Assembly (NCBI RefSeq): GCF_003949795.1
Contig: NZ_RPRY01000015.1
Coordinates: 1-34,853 of the forward strand
Origin: Streptomyces sp. WAC06614
Lineage (GTDB): Bacteria > Actinomycetota > Actinomycetes > Streptomycetales > Streptomycetaceae
Direction of reading: 5' to 3'
DNA: 34,853 nt
The position numbers and the translations under genes were made by a program. How positions within the stretch are numbered: position 1 is the stretch's first letter; every line of letters begins with the position of its first letter. Shown here piece by piece: positions 1 through 7,722 of the stretch. The notes under the pieces were generated by a model. The model did not search any database. It was given only the letters and a program-made list of their open reading frames with translations, and had not been told where the DNA came from.

Positions 1-339
1 GGGCCGGGGCGGCCCTGGTCGGCCCGTCGGGGCCGAGGCTGATCGGCCGACGGTGGTCGGGGCGGGGCCCGGGCGGCCCGCCCGGTGCCGTCGTGGAGGC
101 GGCTGGCTGGAAAGTGTGGGTGTGGACTGGTTGGGCCAGGGACGGTTCGGGCCAGAGGAGTGGGGTTCTCAAGGGGCTGAGCAGCGGCAAAGCTAGTGGT
201 CGTCAGCGAGGGAGACCTCGGGGACAGGGCCGGGAGCACCTGGTGGACGTCGACCGCGGGACGTCCGGGTGACCGGAACAGCAGCCGTATCAGCAGCCGC
301 CGTCAGTCGGCGATCCAGCATGGAAGGAACCCTCTCGTC
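1..339. other. Gene-free upstream stretch
   Basis: I see no convincing gene here. The first 100 bases are extremely GC-rich with several short self-complementary segments (for example GTCGGCC at 18-24 with GGCCGAC at 45-51), which could be the tail of a terminator for a gene left of the window. The promoter of the downstream secreted-protein genes should lie in 100-330. I could not find a -35/-10 pair with acceptable spacing. Confidence 0.5.
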
Positions 340-477
340 ATGCGTACCGGACTTCTTCGGGCCGCCGCGGTCATCGCCCTGACCATCGGCATCACCTCCG
401 TCGCCCCGATGGCCTCGGCCGTTCCGTTGGAGCGGACCTCCTCGCAGGCCGCAGCAGGGGACTTCGCCGCCGGCTGA
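340..477 (+). CDS. Small secreted peptide (45 aa), unknown function
   Basis: The ATG at 340 is preceded by GGAAGGA at 322-328, a good ribosome binding site with slightly long spacing. The product starts MRTGLLRAAAVIALTIGI and continues to an AMA/ASA-type signal-peptidase site near residue 27. This leaves only about 18 mature residues (starting near VPLERTSS). I do not recognise a family. It could be a true exported micropeptide, a leader for the downstream hydrolase genes, or the surviving 5' end of a larger secreted protein whose remainder was replaced by the pyrimidine tract that begins right after its stop. An in-frame upstream extension to 196 exists but has no ribosome site and would hide the signal sequence. 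Confidence 0.55.
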   Translation: MRTGLLRAAAVIALTIGITSVAPMASAVPLERTSSQAAAGDFAAG

Positions 478-540
478 TTGCCTTCTCCTCTTCTTCTCTT
501 CTTCTCTTCTCCTCTCTTTTCTTCTTCCTCGTCTTTCGAC
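478..540. repeat. Polypyrimidine low-complexity tract
   Basis: Directly after the stop codon at 475-477 the plus strand is almost pure C/T for about 60 bases, built from irregular TCTTC/CTCTT units. It is followed by a short hairpin (CGGTTC 540-545 with GGACCG 549-554, one G-U pair). The composition is sharply different from the roughly 75 percent GC, mixed-base surroundings. Comparable tracts lie at 2170-2234, 3803-3905 and 15605-15728. Confidence 0.8.
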
Positions 541-700
541 GGTTCTCGGGACCGCTGTGCCTGCAGGGCAGCTGTCCGGCCCACCGTCCGTCCTCACCTC
601 CTTCCGCCTCCGGTCGAGCGTGCCCTTCTGACTGCGCGCACCGGCTCCCGGACCTCGGCGGACCCCCTGAACTCACCGCAACACGAACCGGAGTACACCC

Positions 701-2152
701 ATGCCTCGCGCCGCCCGCACCCCCCGCCGTACCGCCGTCGCGGTCCTGCTCGCCGTCGCCGCCTCCAGCGCCGGGGTCGTCGCCCTGAACTCGGCCGCCA
801 GTGCCGCACCGGCCCCCGTCACGGCCGTCGCCGAGCCGGTCGCCGAGACCGGCGCCGATCCCGACTTCGGCAGCACCGGGCAGGGCGCCGAGGCGCCCGT
901 CGCCTCCGAAATGCGGGGCTTCGCCTACTCGGCGGCCTCGTCGAAGATATCCCGCAGCACCGTCATCGAGCGGGCCCGGAGCTGGGTCGGTATCGGCCTC
1001 GACTACGACTGGGGCGGCCGCTACGGCGGCTACCGCACCGACTGCTCCGGCTTCGTGTCGATGGCCTGGGACCTGGACTCCTCGCTCACCACCGACACCT
1101 TCGAGCCGCGCGGTGTCGTCCACTCCATCAGCAAGTCCGAGCTCAAGGCGGGCGACGCCCTCCTCGACAACGACGGCGGCTCGGGCGGCCACGTCGTCCT
1201 GTTCGAGAAGTGGGCCAACAGCGACCACAGCAAGTACTGGGGCTTCGACTTCACCCCCTCGGGCGTGCACCACCGCATCTACGACTACCCGTACTACCCG
1301 GGCTACGGCCCGTACGCCCCGGTCCGCTACAAGAACATCGTCGACGACACCGACACCACCCCGCCGCAGCCCTCGGCCGGTATGACGGACCTGGTCGCCG
1401 CCAACATCAACGGCGACGGCGTCGACGACGTGGTCGGGGTGGAGGCGTCCACCGGCAAGCTGTGGCTGTACAAGGGCAACACGAACGGCACCATCGCCGG
1501 CGGTTCCGCCCGGGTCGAGATCGGCACCGGCGGCTGGAACGGGATGTCCAACCTGGCCGCCGCCGACTTCAACGGCGACGGCAAGGACGACATCGTCGCC
1601 ACCCAGGAGTCCACCGGGAAGCTGTACCTGTACCCGGGCACCGGGTCGGGCCTGGCCCCCCGCAAGGAGATCGGCTCCGGCGGCTGGAACGGCATGCACG
1701 ACCTCATCGGCGGCGACTTCAACGGCGACGGCAAGGCCGACGTCGTCGGGGTGGAGGCGTCCACCGGCAAGCTGTGGCTCTACAAGGGCAACGGCGCCGG
1801 CGCCATCAGCGGCGGCAGCACCCGGGTGCTGATCGGCACCGGCGGCTGGAACGGCATGCACGACCTGGTCGGCATGGACGTCAACAACGACGGCAAGACG
1901 GACGTGGTCGGCGCCGAGACCTCCAGCGGCAAGCTCTTCTTCTACAAGAGCAACGGCGCCGGGCTGGACGCCCGCAAGGAGATCGGCTCGGCCGGCTGGA
2001 ACGGCATGAACGACCTGATCGGCGGCGACTTCACCTCCAACGGCTACGACGACCTGGTCGGCGTGGAGAAGTCCACCGGCAAGCTCTACCTCTACCCCGG
2101 CACGGGGTCCGGTCTGGGAGACCGCAAGGAGATCGGCTCGGGCGGCTGGTAG
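701..2152 (+). CDS. Secreted NlpC/P60-like hydrolase with C-terminal VCBS/FG-GAP repeats
   Basis: The 483-residue product begins with a signal peptide (basic MPRAARTPRR, hydrophobic core to about residue 30, ASA cleavage site near 35). Residues 75-220 look like an NlpC/P60 cysteine peptidase: DCSGF carries the candidate nucleophile Cys115 and GGHVVLF the candidate His164. The family cleaves peptidoglycan stem peptides or related amide bonds outside the cell. From about residue 226 there are five VCBS/FG-GAP-type repeats of about 50 residues. Each has an NxDGxxD calcium-binding-like loop, STGKLWLYKG or STGKLYLYPG, and an IGxGGWNGM joint, and the last ends abruptly at GSGGW. GGAG at 690-693 supports this start. 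The same C-terminal module occurs in the next gene, so the two enzymes probably dock to the same surface or ligand. The exact substrate is not evident. Confidence 0.85.
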   Translation: MPRAARTPRRTAVAVLLAVAASSAGVVALNSAASAAPAPVTAVAEPVAETGADPDFGSTGQGAEAPVASEMRGFAYSAASSKISRSTVIERARSWVGIGLDYDWGGRYGGYRTDCSGFVSMAWDLDSSLTTDTFEPRGVVHSISKSELKAGDALLDNDGGSGGHVVLFEKWANSDHSKYWGFDFTPSGVHHRIYDYPYYPGYGPYAPVRYKNIVDDTDTTPPQPSAGMTDLVAANINGDGVDDVVGVEASTGKLWLYKGNTNGTIAGGSARVEIGTGGWNGMSNLAAADFNGDGKDDIVATQESTGKLYLYPGTGSGLAPRKEIGSGGWNGMHDLIGGDFNGDGKADVVGVEASTGKLWLYKGNGAGAISGGSTRVLIGTGGWNGMHDLVGMDVNNDGKTDVVGAETSSGKLFFYKSNGAGLDARKEIGSAGWNGMNDLIGGDFTSNGYDDLVGVEKSTGKLYLYPGTGSGLGDRKEIGSGGW

Positions 2153-2169
2153 GCCCCCCTCCCCCTCGC

Positions 2170-2250
2170 CCCATCGCCAATCCCTCCTTCTTTCTCTGCT
2201 CCCTTTCCTTCTTTCTCCTTCTTCCTCTTCTTCTCGGCACCGCCGTGCCG
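2170..2250. terminator. Polypyrimidine tract ending in a hairpin
   Basis: After the stop at 2152 the plus strand is a C/T-rich run to about 2234, followed by CGGCAC (2235-2240), loop CGCC, GTGCCG (2245-2250). The hairpin lies only 17 bases before the next start. It may reduce read-through or act on the mRNA of the M23 gene. No T-run follows the hairpin, so the terminator call is tentative. Confidence 0.4.
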
Positions 2251-2266
2251 GTTTGGACCTGTCATC

Positions 2267-3739
2267 ATGATCAAGAAGTTCATGTCGAAGCGCGTACGGA
2301 TCGCCACCGGTCTGCTCTGCGCCACGATCGCCGCCACCACCCTGTCCATCAGCGGCGCCAACGCCGAGGACATCGCCGACGACTACCACGGCGACATGGA
2401 CGTGCTGACCGTCGAGGAGATGGGCCTGCCGACGGAGTACGCCGCGACGCCGATGGCCGCGTTCGCCTCCAGCGACCGGCCGAAGTTCCAGATGCCGTTC
2501 AAGTGCGGTGAGACCTGGCGCGGTTCGTCCCGCTCGGGCCACAGCCCGTCGGCGTACGCCATCGACTGGACCGACGGCGGTGACACCCTCAACCGTCCCG
2601 TGCTGGCCAGCGCCGGCGGTACGGCGCACGTCAAGGACGTGGGCAACCGCAGCTACGGCAAGTTCGTCGTGATCGACCACGGCGACGGCTGGAGCACGCT
2701 CTACGCCCACCTCAACGGCTTCAAGGTCCGCGACGGGCAGAGGGTGGACGCCGGCGACCAGATCGGCATCGTGGGCAGCACCGGCAACTCCACCGGCGCT
2801 CACCTGCACTACGAGCAGCGCCACTACGGCACCGACGAGCGGACCGCCTTCAACGGCACCGCCTTCTACCCGACCAAGACGCTGACCAGCAAGAACTGTG
2901 ACGCGCCGACCCCGGACCCGAAGCCCGAGGGCCCCGGTGGCGGCACGGGCGGCGCCGGCACCGGCATGACCGACCTGGCCTCGGCCGACCTCAACGGCGA
3001 CGGCGTGCTCGACGTGGTGGGTGTGGAGGCGTCCACCGGCAAGCTGTGGCTGTACAAGGGCAACGCGAACGGCACCATCGCCCCCGGCTCCGGCCGCGTC
3101 CTGATCGGTACGGCCGGCTGGAACGGCATGTCGAACCTGGTCGGCGGTGACTTCACCAAGGACGGCAAGGACGACATCGTCGCGGTGGAGGAGTCCACCG
3201 GAAAGCTGTGGCTGTACAAGGGCAACGACAACGCGACCATCGCGGGCGGCTCCGACCGCATCCTGATCGGTACGGGCGGCTGGAACGGCATGGCCGAGCT
3301 GACCGCGCTCAACCTCAACGGTGACGGTGTCGCCGACCTCGCGGCGGTGGAGAAGTCCACGGGCAAGCTGTACCTGTACCCGGGCACCGGCTCGGGCCTG
3401 GGTGCCCGCAAGGAGATCGGCTCGGGCGGCTGGAACGGCATGTCCAACCTGACGGGCATGGACCTCAACAACAGCGGCCGCCAGGACCTGGTCGCGGTGG
3501 AGAAGTCCACCGGCAAGCTCTACATGTACCCCGGCGACAAGGGGTACCTGAGCCCGCGCATCGAGATCGGCTCGGGCGGCTGGAACGGGATGTCCGATCT
3601 GATCGGCGGCGACCTGCTGAACACCAGCGCCTCCGACGACCTGGTGGCCGTGCAGAACTCGACCGGCAAGCTGTACCTGTACCCGGGCACCGGGTCGGGT
3701 CTGGGCGCCCGCAAGGAGATCGGCGCGGGCGGCTGGTAG
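2267..3739 (+). CDS. Secreted M23 metallopeptidase with VCBS/FG-GAP repeats
   Basis: The 490-residue product has a signal peptide (MIKKFMSKRVRIATGLLCA, ANA site near residue 35). The M23 (LytM-type) domain spans about residues 75-200. The SGHSPSAYAIDWT segment supplies candidate zinc ligands His92 and Asp100, and the AHLHYE motif supplies His179 and His181. These enzymes are zinc endopeptidases that cut peptidoglycan cross-bridges or stems. A Gly/Pro-rich linker (PDPKPEGPGGG) leads to five VCBS/FG-GAP-type repeats almost identical in design to those of the upstream hydrolase, again ending with GGW and stop. The ribosome site is weak. An alternative in-frame ATG at 2282 follows AAGAAG and would shorten the signal peptide by five residues. 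Confidence 0.9.
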   Translation: MIKKFMSKRVRIATGLLCATIAATTLSISGANAEDIADDYHGDMDVLTVEEMGLPTEYAATPMAAFASSDRPKFQMPFKCGETWRGSSRSGHSPSAYAIDWTDGGDTLNRPVLASAGGTAHVKDVGNRSYGKFVVIDHGDGWSTLYAHLNGFKVRDGQRVDAGDQIGIVGSTGNSTGAHLHYEQRHYGTDERTAFNGTAFYPTKTLTSKNCDAPTPDPKPEGPGGGTGGAGTGMTDLASADLNGDGVLDVVGVEASTGKLWLYKGNANGTIAPGSGRVLIGTAGWNGMSNLVGGDFTKDGKDDIVAVEESTGKLWLYKGNDNATIAGGSDRILIGTGGWNGMAELTALNLNGDGVADLAAVEKSTGKLYLYPGTGSGLGARKEIGSGGWNGMSNLTGMDLNNSGRQDLVAVEKSTGKLYMYPGDKGYLSPRIEIGSGGWNGMSDLIGGDLLNTSASDDLVAVQNSTGKLYLYPGTGSGLGARKEIGAGGW

Positions 3740-3773
3740 TCGCCGGCCGGCGGCCCTGCTGAGCACCGCCGAG

Positions 3774-3801
3774 GCGGGCAGGTCCTTCGGGACCGGCCCG
3801 C
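3774..3801 (+). terminator. UUCG-capped terminator hairpin after the M23 gene
   Basis: GCGGGC (3774-3779), a one-base mismatch, then GGTCC-TTCG-GGACC (3781-3794), a mismatch, and GCCCGC (3796-3801) form an 11-bp stem closed by a C(UUCG)G tetraloop, one of the most stable RNA caps known. A pyrimidine-rich run with many Ts follows at once. This is the most terminator-like element in the left part of the window. Confidence 0.75.
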
Positions 3802-3802
3802 T

Positions 3803-3905
3803 CCTTCCGTTTCCGTTTCCGTTCACGTTTCCGTTCACGTTTCCGTGCCCGTTCTCCGTCCCGTTCTCCGTCCCGTTCTCCGTCCTGTTCCGGTTCGTGT
3901 TCCGG
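3803..3905. repeat. Pyrimidine-rich 6/12-bp tandem repeat
   Basis: This stretch is made of degenerate 6-bp TTCCGT units. They then organise into two 12-bp units reading GTTCACGTTTCC and three 12-bp units close to CCGTTCTCCGTC. It lies between the hairpin at 3774-3801 and the chitinase gene. Positions 3906-4063 hold the presumed chitinase promoter, in which I found no secure -35/-10 pair. Confidence 0.8.
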
Positions 3906-4063
3906 GTCTTGCCCCGGCTTCGGTTTAACCCTCTCCGATGGGTTCCTTAAGCGGGCCTCAAGATCTGGGGCCGGGGTCGTGACCAGGCGGTTTGTCCGGT
4001 TCCGGATCGCTAGCGTGCTGCTCCGTCCCCCATCCCCGCACCGATGAGGCAGGCAGCGCACCC

Positions 4064-5566
4064 ATGACCGGTAACCCCTCTTCACACCGCCGTACGTCCG
4101 GCCGCCGCAAGGCGAAGGCGGCCGCCGCGCTGGGGCTGACGGTGGCCGTCGCCGGCGCCGCGGTCGCGCTCACCGGCACCGCCCAGGCGGCCTCCGTGGG
4201 CGCCGCGTTCACGCGGTCCAGCAGCTGGTCGACCGGGTACACCGGCCAGTACGTCATCACCAACACCAGCGACCGGGCACTGACGGACTGGACCCTGGAG
4301 TTCGACCTCCCGGCCGGGACCACGCTGTCGTCTCTGTGGAACGGCGAGAAGACGGTCAGCGGCAACCACGTCACCGTCAGGCCGCCGAGCTGGGCGGGCG
4401 GCGGGCTGGCCGCGGGCGCCTCCGCGACCGTCGGTTTCGTCACGGCGGCGCAGGGCGGCTCCCCCGGCAACCCGACCGGCTGTCTGATCAACAAGGTGAA
4501 GTGCTCCGTGTCCACCGACCCGGCGCCGCAGCCCAGCGGGCGGCCGACGACGACCCCGACGACCGCACCCACGCCCACGCCCACCGCCACCGCGACCGCC
4601 ACCGCGTCGCCCGAGCCGACGGCTCCGGTGACCCCGGCCCCCACCCCGACCGCCACGGCCACGCGGCCCTCGGCGGGCACCGGGTTCGCGCCGTACGTGG
4701 ACACCTCGCTCTACCCGACGTACGACCTGCTGGCGACGGCCGAGAAGACCGGGGTGAAGGAGTTCAACCTGGCCTTCGTCACCTCCGGCGGCGGCTGCAA
4801 CCCGCTGTGGGGCGGGACGACGGCGCTCGGCGCGGACCGGGTGGCGTCCCAGATCCCCGCGCTGCGCGCCAAGGGCGGCGACGTCCGGGTCTCCTTCGGC
4901 GGCGCGGCCGGCTCGGAACTCGCCCTGGCCTGTTCCTCGGCGGCCGAGCTCGCGGCCGCGTACGGCAAGGTCGTCGACGCGTACGGGCTGACCAAGGCCG
5001 ACTTCGACATCGAGGGCGCGGCCCTGCCGGACACCGCCGCCAACACGCGGCGCGCGCAGGCGATCGCCCTGCTCCAGCAGAAGCACCCGGGGCTGGACGT
5101 CTCCTTCACCCTGCCCGTGATGCCCGAGGGCCTGACCCAGCCGGGGGTCGACCTGCTGGCCGACGCCAAGCGCAACGGCGTGCGCGTCTCGGCCGTCAAC
5201 GTCATGGCGATGGACTACGGCCCGGCGTACAGCGGCGACATGGGCGGCTACGCCGTCCAGGCGGCGACGGCCACCCAGGCGCAGGTCAAGGGCGTCCTCG
5301 GGCTGTCCGACGCGGCGGCGTGGAAGGCGGTCGCGGTCACACCGATGATCGGCGTCAACGACGTGGCCGCCGAGATCTTCACGGTCGAGGACGCCACGCA
5401 GCTCGCGGAGTTCGCCCGGAGCAAGGGCCTGGCGTGGCTGGCGATGTGGTCGGGGGCGCGTGACCAGCAGTGCCCGGGCGGCGCCAAGAACTACGCCGAC
5501 GCCACGTGTTCGTCGATCGTGCAGGCGCCCCTGGCGTTCACCAAGGCCTTTGCCGGACGGTCGTAG
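4064..5566 (+). CDS. Secreted chitinase (CBM2 + GH18)
   Basis: The 500-residue product begins with a long signal peptide (MTGNPSSHRRTSGRRK, hydrophobic core, cleavage after AQA near residue 42). Residues 43-145 match a family 2 cellulose/chitin-binding module (SWSTGYTGQYVITNTS, conserved Trp residues). A Pro/Thr/Ala linker runs to about residue 205, then a GH18 catalytic domain fills the rest. The GH18 signature is the DFDIE segment, with Asp313, Asp315 and proton donor Glu317; SFGGAAG and MAMDYGP are further family motifs. It should hydrolyse chitin outside the cell. ATG 4064 is chosen over upstream in-frame starts because the signal peptide starts there and GAGGCAGG lies just upstream. It is probably its own transcription unit, bounded by hairpins on both sides. 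Confidence 0.93.
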   Translation: MTGNPSSHRRTSGRRKAKAAAALGLTVAVAGAAVALTGTAQAASVGAAFTRSSSWSTGYTGQYVITNTSDRALTDWTLEFDLPAGTTLSSLWNGEKTVSGNHVTVRPPSWAGGGLAAGASATVGFVTAAQGGSPGNPTGCLINKVKCSVSTDPAPQPSGRPTTTPTTAPTPTPTATATATASPEPTAPVTPAPTPTATATRPSAGTGFAPYVDTSLYPTYDLLATAEKTGVKEFNLAFVTSGGGCNPLWGGTTALGADRVASQIPALRAKGGDVRVSFGGAAGSELALACSSAAELAAAYGKVVDAYGLTKADFDIEGAALPDTAANTRRAQAIALLQQKHPGLDVSFTLPVMPEGLTQPGVDLLADAKRNGVRVSAVNVMAMDYGPAYSGDMGGYAVQAATATQAQVKGVLGLSDAAAWKAVAVTPMIGVNDVAAEIFTVEDATQLAEFARSKGLAWLAMWSGARDQQCPGGAKNYADATCSSIVQAPLAFTKAFAGRS

Positions 5567-5618
5567 CCGCCAGGAGCGCCAGTGACCGCTCCACCGCTCC
5601 ACCGCCCGCCCTCCGATT

Positions 5619-5674
5619 CGCCCGCACCGCATTCCGGCAGCTCCGCCCACCGCTGCCGGGGTGCGGTGCGGGCG
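5619..5674. terminator. Long hairpin after the chitinase gene
   Basis: Bases 5619-5631 pair with 5662-5674 (13 bp) and CCGGCAGC 5634-5641 pairs with GCTGCCGG 5652-5659 (8 bp). The two are separated by a 2x2 internal loop and closed by a 10-nt loop. With 21 base pairs it is a strong terminator for the chitinase gene, although it lacks a T-run, as is common in Streptomyces. It marks the left boundary of the polyketide cluster. Confidence 0.7.
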
Positions 5675-5692
5675 TCGTGGGGGCGGTCGGTG

Positions 5693-5710
5693 GCTCCAGA
5701 GGCGCTCCAG
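5693..5710 (+). promoter_or_regulatory. SARP-box-like direct repeat upstream of the PKS operon
   Basis: The heptamer GCTCCAG occurs perfectly twice, at 5693-5699 and 5704-5710, so the copies are spaced 11 bp start to start. Heptameric direct repeats at 11 bp or multiples, just upstream of the -10 region, are the known form of SARP operators. TCATCG at 5720-5725 could be the -10 region. The GTG start of the thioesterase gene follows at 5753. Confidence 0.5.
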
Positions 5711-5752
5711 CGGGGCGCGTCATCGTGGGGGAAGTGGCTGGGAGGTGGGCGG

Positions 5753-6454
5753 GTGAAGGTGGTGTGTTTCGCGCATGCCGGGGCCGGAGTGTCGGCCTTT
5801 CACCGGTGGCCCGAGCTCGTCGGGCCCGGCGTGGACGTCGTGCCGTGGCTGCTGCCCGGGCGGGACCGGCGGCGGCGGGAGCCGCGGGTGGTCGGGCGGG
5901 ACGGGCTGCTGCGGGAGCTGCGCGGGGTCGCCGACGTGGTCCGGGACGAGCCGTACGCGCTCTACGGGCACAGCCTCGGCGGGCTGGTCGCGTTCACCCT
6001 CGCCCGGGCCGCCGCCGAGGTCGGGCTGACGCCGCCCCTGCTGCTCGGCGTGGGGGCGCTGCCGCCGCCCGACGGGGTGGCCGCCCTCGTGGGCGGTGCC
6101 GGCCTGGACGACGCCGCACTGGTCGGGCTGCTGGCCCGGTTCGGGGCCGTGCCCGAGGGGGTGCGGGCCGGGGACGTGTGGCACCGGTCCGTGCTGCCCG
6201 TGCTCCGGGACGACCTGCGGCTCGCCGCCGCCCTGCGCGGGGCGGCCGCAGGGCCGGTGGGCGTGCCGTTGCTCGCCGTCGCCGGGCGGGAGGATCCGCT
6301 CGGGCGGCCGGAGGCCGTGGCCGGGTGGGGTCGGTGGACCTCGGACCGGTTCGTGCGCCGGACGGTGCCCGGCGGGCACTTCTTCGTACGGGACGCGGCG
6401 CTGCCCCGGATGGTGGGGCGGGCCGTGCGGGTCGTGGCGCGGTGCGCGCGGTGA
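5753..6454 (+). CDS. Type II thioesterase
   Basis: The 233-residue alpha/beta-hydrolase belongs to the GrsT/RifR-like type II thioesterases, which free carrier proteins of wrong or stalled acyl groups. The opening VKVVCFAHAGAGVSAFHRW is typical of the family. The nucleophile elbow YGHSLGG contains Ser74, the acid is in GREDPL and the catalytic His in GGHFF. The GTG at 5753 is preferred because GGGAGGTGGG lies directly upstream and the family's N-terminal motif begins there. It is the first gene of the PKS operon and overlaps the KS-alpha gene by a GTGA junction, implying translational coupling. Dedicated thioesterases are less common beside type II PKS genes than beside modular ones. Confidence 0.9.
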   Translation: MKVVCFAHAGAGVSAFHRWPELVGPGVDVVPWLLPGRDRRRREPRVVGRDGLLRELRGVADVVRDEPYALYGHSLGGLVAFTLARAAAEVGLTPPLLLGVGALPPPDGVAALVGGAGLDDAALVGLLARFGAVPEGVRAGDVWHRSVLPVLRDDLRLAAALRGAAAGPVGVPLLAVAGREDPLGRPEAVAGWGRWTSDRFVRRTVPGGHFFVRDAALPRMVGRAVRVVARCAR

Positions 6455-7722
6455 CGCCGCGGCGGGTCGTGGTCACGGGCCTGGGGGCGGTCGCGCCCGG
6501 CGGGGTCGGGGTCAAGGAGTTCTGGGCGCTGCTGACCTCCGGACGGACCGCGACCCGCGCCGTCACCCGCTTCGACGCCACGGGCTTCCGCTCCCGGGTG
6601 GCCGGCGAGGTGGACTTCGACCCCGTGGCGTGCGGGGTGCCGGACGGGGTGGACCGGGTCGCGCAGTTCGCGCTGGCCTGCTCCGCCGAGGCCCTCGCCG
6701 ACGCCGGGCTGCCGGCGCTGCCGGGGCCGCGCGGCGGGGTGTGCTTCGGGACCGCGCTGGGCTCGGCCTCGGCGATGGACGCCGAGTACCGCAGGCTCAG
6801 CGGGGGCGGCGGCCGGTGGCTGGTCGACCGGGGGCCCGCCCGGCAGCTGTGCGACTGGTTCACCCCGGCCTCGGTCGCCGCCGAACTGGCCCGCAGCGCC
6901 CGCGCCGAGGGCCCGGTGTCGGTGGTGTCCACCGGGTGCACGGCCGGGATGGACGCGGTCGGGCACGCGGTGGAGCTGATCCGCGAGGGCAGCGCCGAGG
7001 TGATGCTCGCCGGCGCCGGCGAGGCGCCGCTCAGCCCGATCACCGCAGCCTGCTTCGACGCGGTCAAGGCGACCTCCCGGCACAACGACACGCCCGGCAC
7101 GGCCTCCCGGCCCTTCGACCGGACCCGGGCCGGGTTCGTCCTCGCCGAGGGCGCCGCCGTCCTCGTGCTGGAGGAGTACGAGCGGGCCCGGCGCCGCGGG
7201 GCGCACGCCTACGCCGAGATCGTGGGGTTCGGCGCCACCAACAACGCCTACCACATGACCGGACTGCGCACCGACGGCGCCGAGATGGGCGAGGCCATCC
7301 GGATCGCCCTGCGCGAGGCCGGGCTCGCGCCCGGCGCCGTCGACCACGTCAACGCGCACGGCTCGGGCACCAAGCAGAACGACGTCCACGAGACCGCGGC
7401 GCTGAAACGGGCGCTCGGCGCGCACGCCCACCGGGTGCCGGTCAGCGCCATCAAGTCGATGATCGGGCACTCGCTGGGGGCCGTCGGCGCCCTGGAGACC
7501 GTGGCCTCGGCGCTGGCCATCGAGCACAACACGGTGCCGCCCACCGCCAACCTGCACGAGCCGGACCCGGCCTGCGACCTCGACTACACGCCGCTGACCG
7601 CCCGGGAGCACCGCACCGACGTGGTGCTGACCGTCGGCAGCGGCTTCGGCGGCTTCCACAGCGCGATGGTGCTGGCCCGGCCGCCGCAGCACGTGTTCCC
7701 CACCGCGAAGGAGGCCCGATGA
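6451..7722 (+). CDS. Type II PKS ketosynthase alpha (KS-alpha)
   Basis: The 423-residue protein is the catalytic half of the minimal type II PKS and builds a poly-beta-keto chain on the ACP from malonyl units. The active-site segment VSVVSTGCTAGMDAVGHA contains Cys163. The catalytic His motifs NAHGSGTKQND and IGHSLGA are present, as is the GFGGFHSAMVL ending. TGCTAG in place of the usual TGCTSG is a small deviation. Start GTG 6451 overlaps the thioesterase stop; an in-frame GTG at 6442 is possible. The stop overlaps the KS-beta ATG (ATGA), giving the usual one-to-one coupled translation of the heterodimer. Confidence 0.96.
   Translation: MTPRRVVVTGLGAVAPGGVGVKEFWALLTSGRTATRAVTRFDATGFRSRVAGEVDFDPVACGVPDGVDRVAQFALACSAEALADAGLPALPGPRGGVCFGTALGSASAMDAEYRRLSGGGGRWLVDRGPARQLCDWFTPASVAAELARSARAEGPVSVVSTGCTAGMDAVGHAVELIREGSAEVMLAGAGEAPLSPITAACFDAVKATSRHNDTPGTASRPFDRTRAGFVLAEGAAVLVLEEYERARRRGAHAYAEIVGFGATNNAYHMTGLRTDGAEMGEAIRIALREAGLAPGAVDHVNAHGSGTKQNDVHETAALKRALGAHAHRVPVSAIKSMIGHSLGAVGALETVASALAIEHNTVPPTANLHEPDPACDLDYTPLTAREHRTDVVLTVGSGFGGFHSAMVLARPPQHVFPTAKEAR

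Noticed and set aside
1340..3739. Repeated DNA in 1340-2152 and 2960-3739 as CRISPR or mobile repeats
   Set aside because: The repeats are in frame, about 150 bp, and encode VCBS/FG-GAP modules.
392..3838. A 1148-codon open frame on the minus strand across the two hydrolase genes
   Set aside because: It is antisense to two proteins with clear catalytic motifs and repeats. Its translation is Arg/Gly/Ala/Val-rich with no recognisable family, as expected from GC-rich repeat DNA.
3992..4016. TTGTCC ... TAGCGT as a chitinase promoter
   Set aside because: The spacer is only 13 bases, too short for a sigma-70-type promoter, and I could not find the direct-repeat operator known from other Streptomyces chitinase genes.
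5470..6450. N-terminal extension of KS-alpha
   Set aside because: The frame is open for 327 codons upstream, but the KS family start (TPRRVVVTGLG) is at 6451, and the extension is antisense-like, low-complexity sequence over the thioesterase gene.
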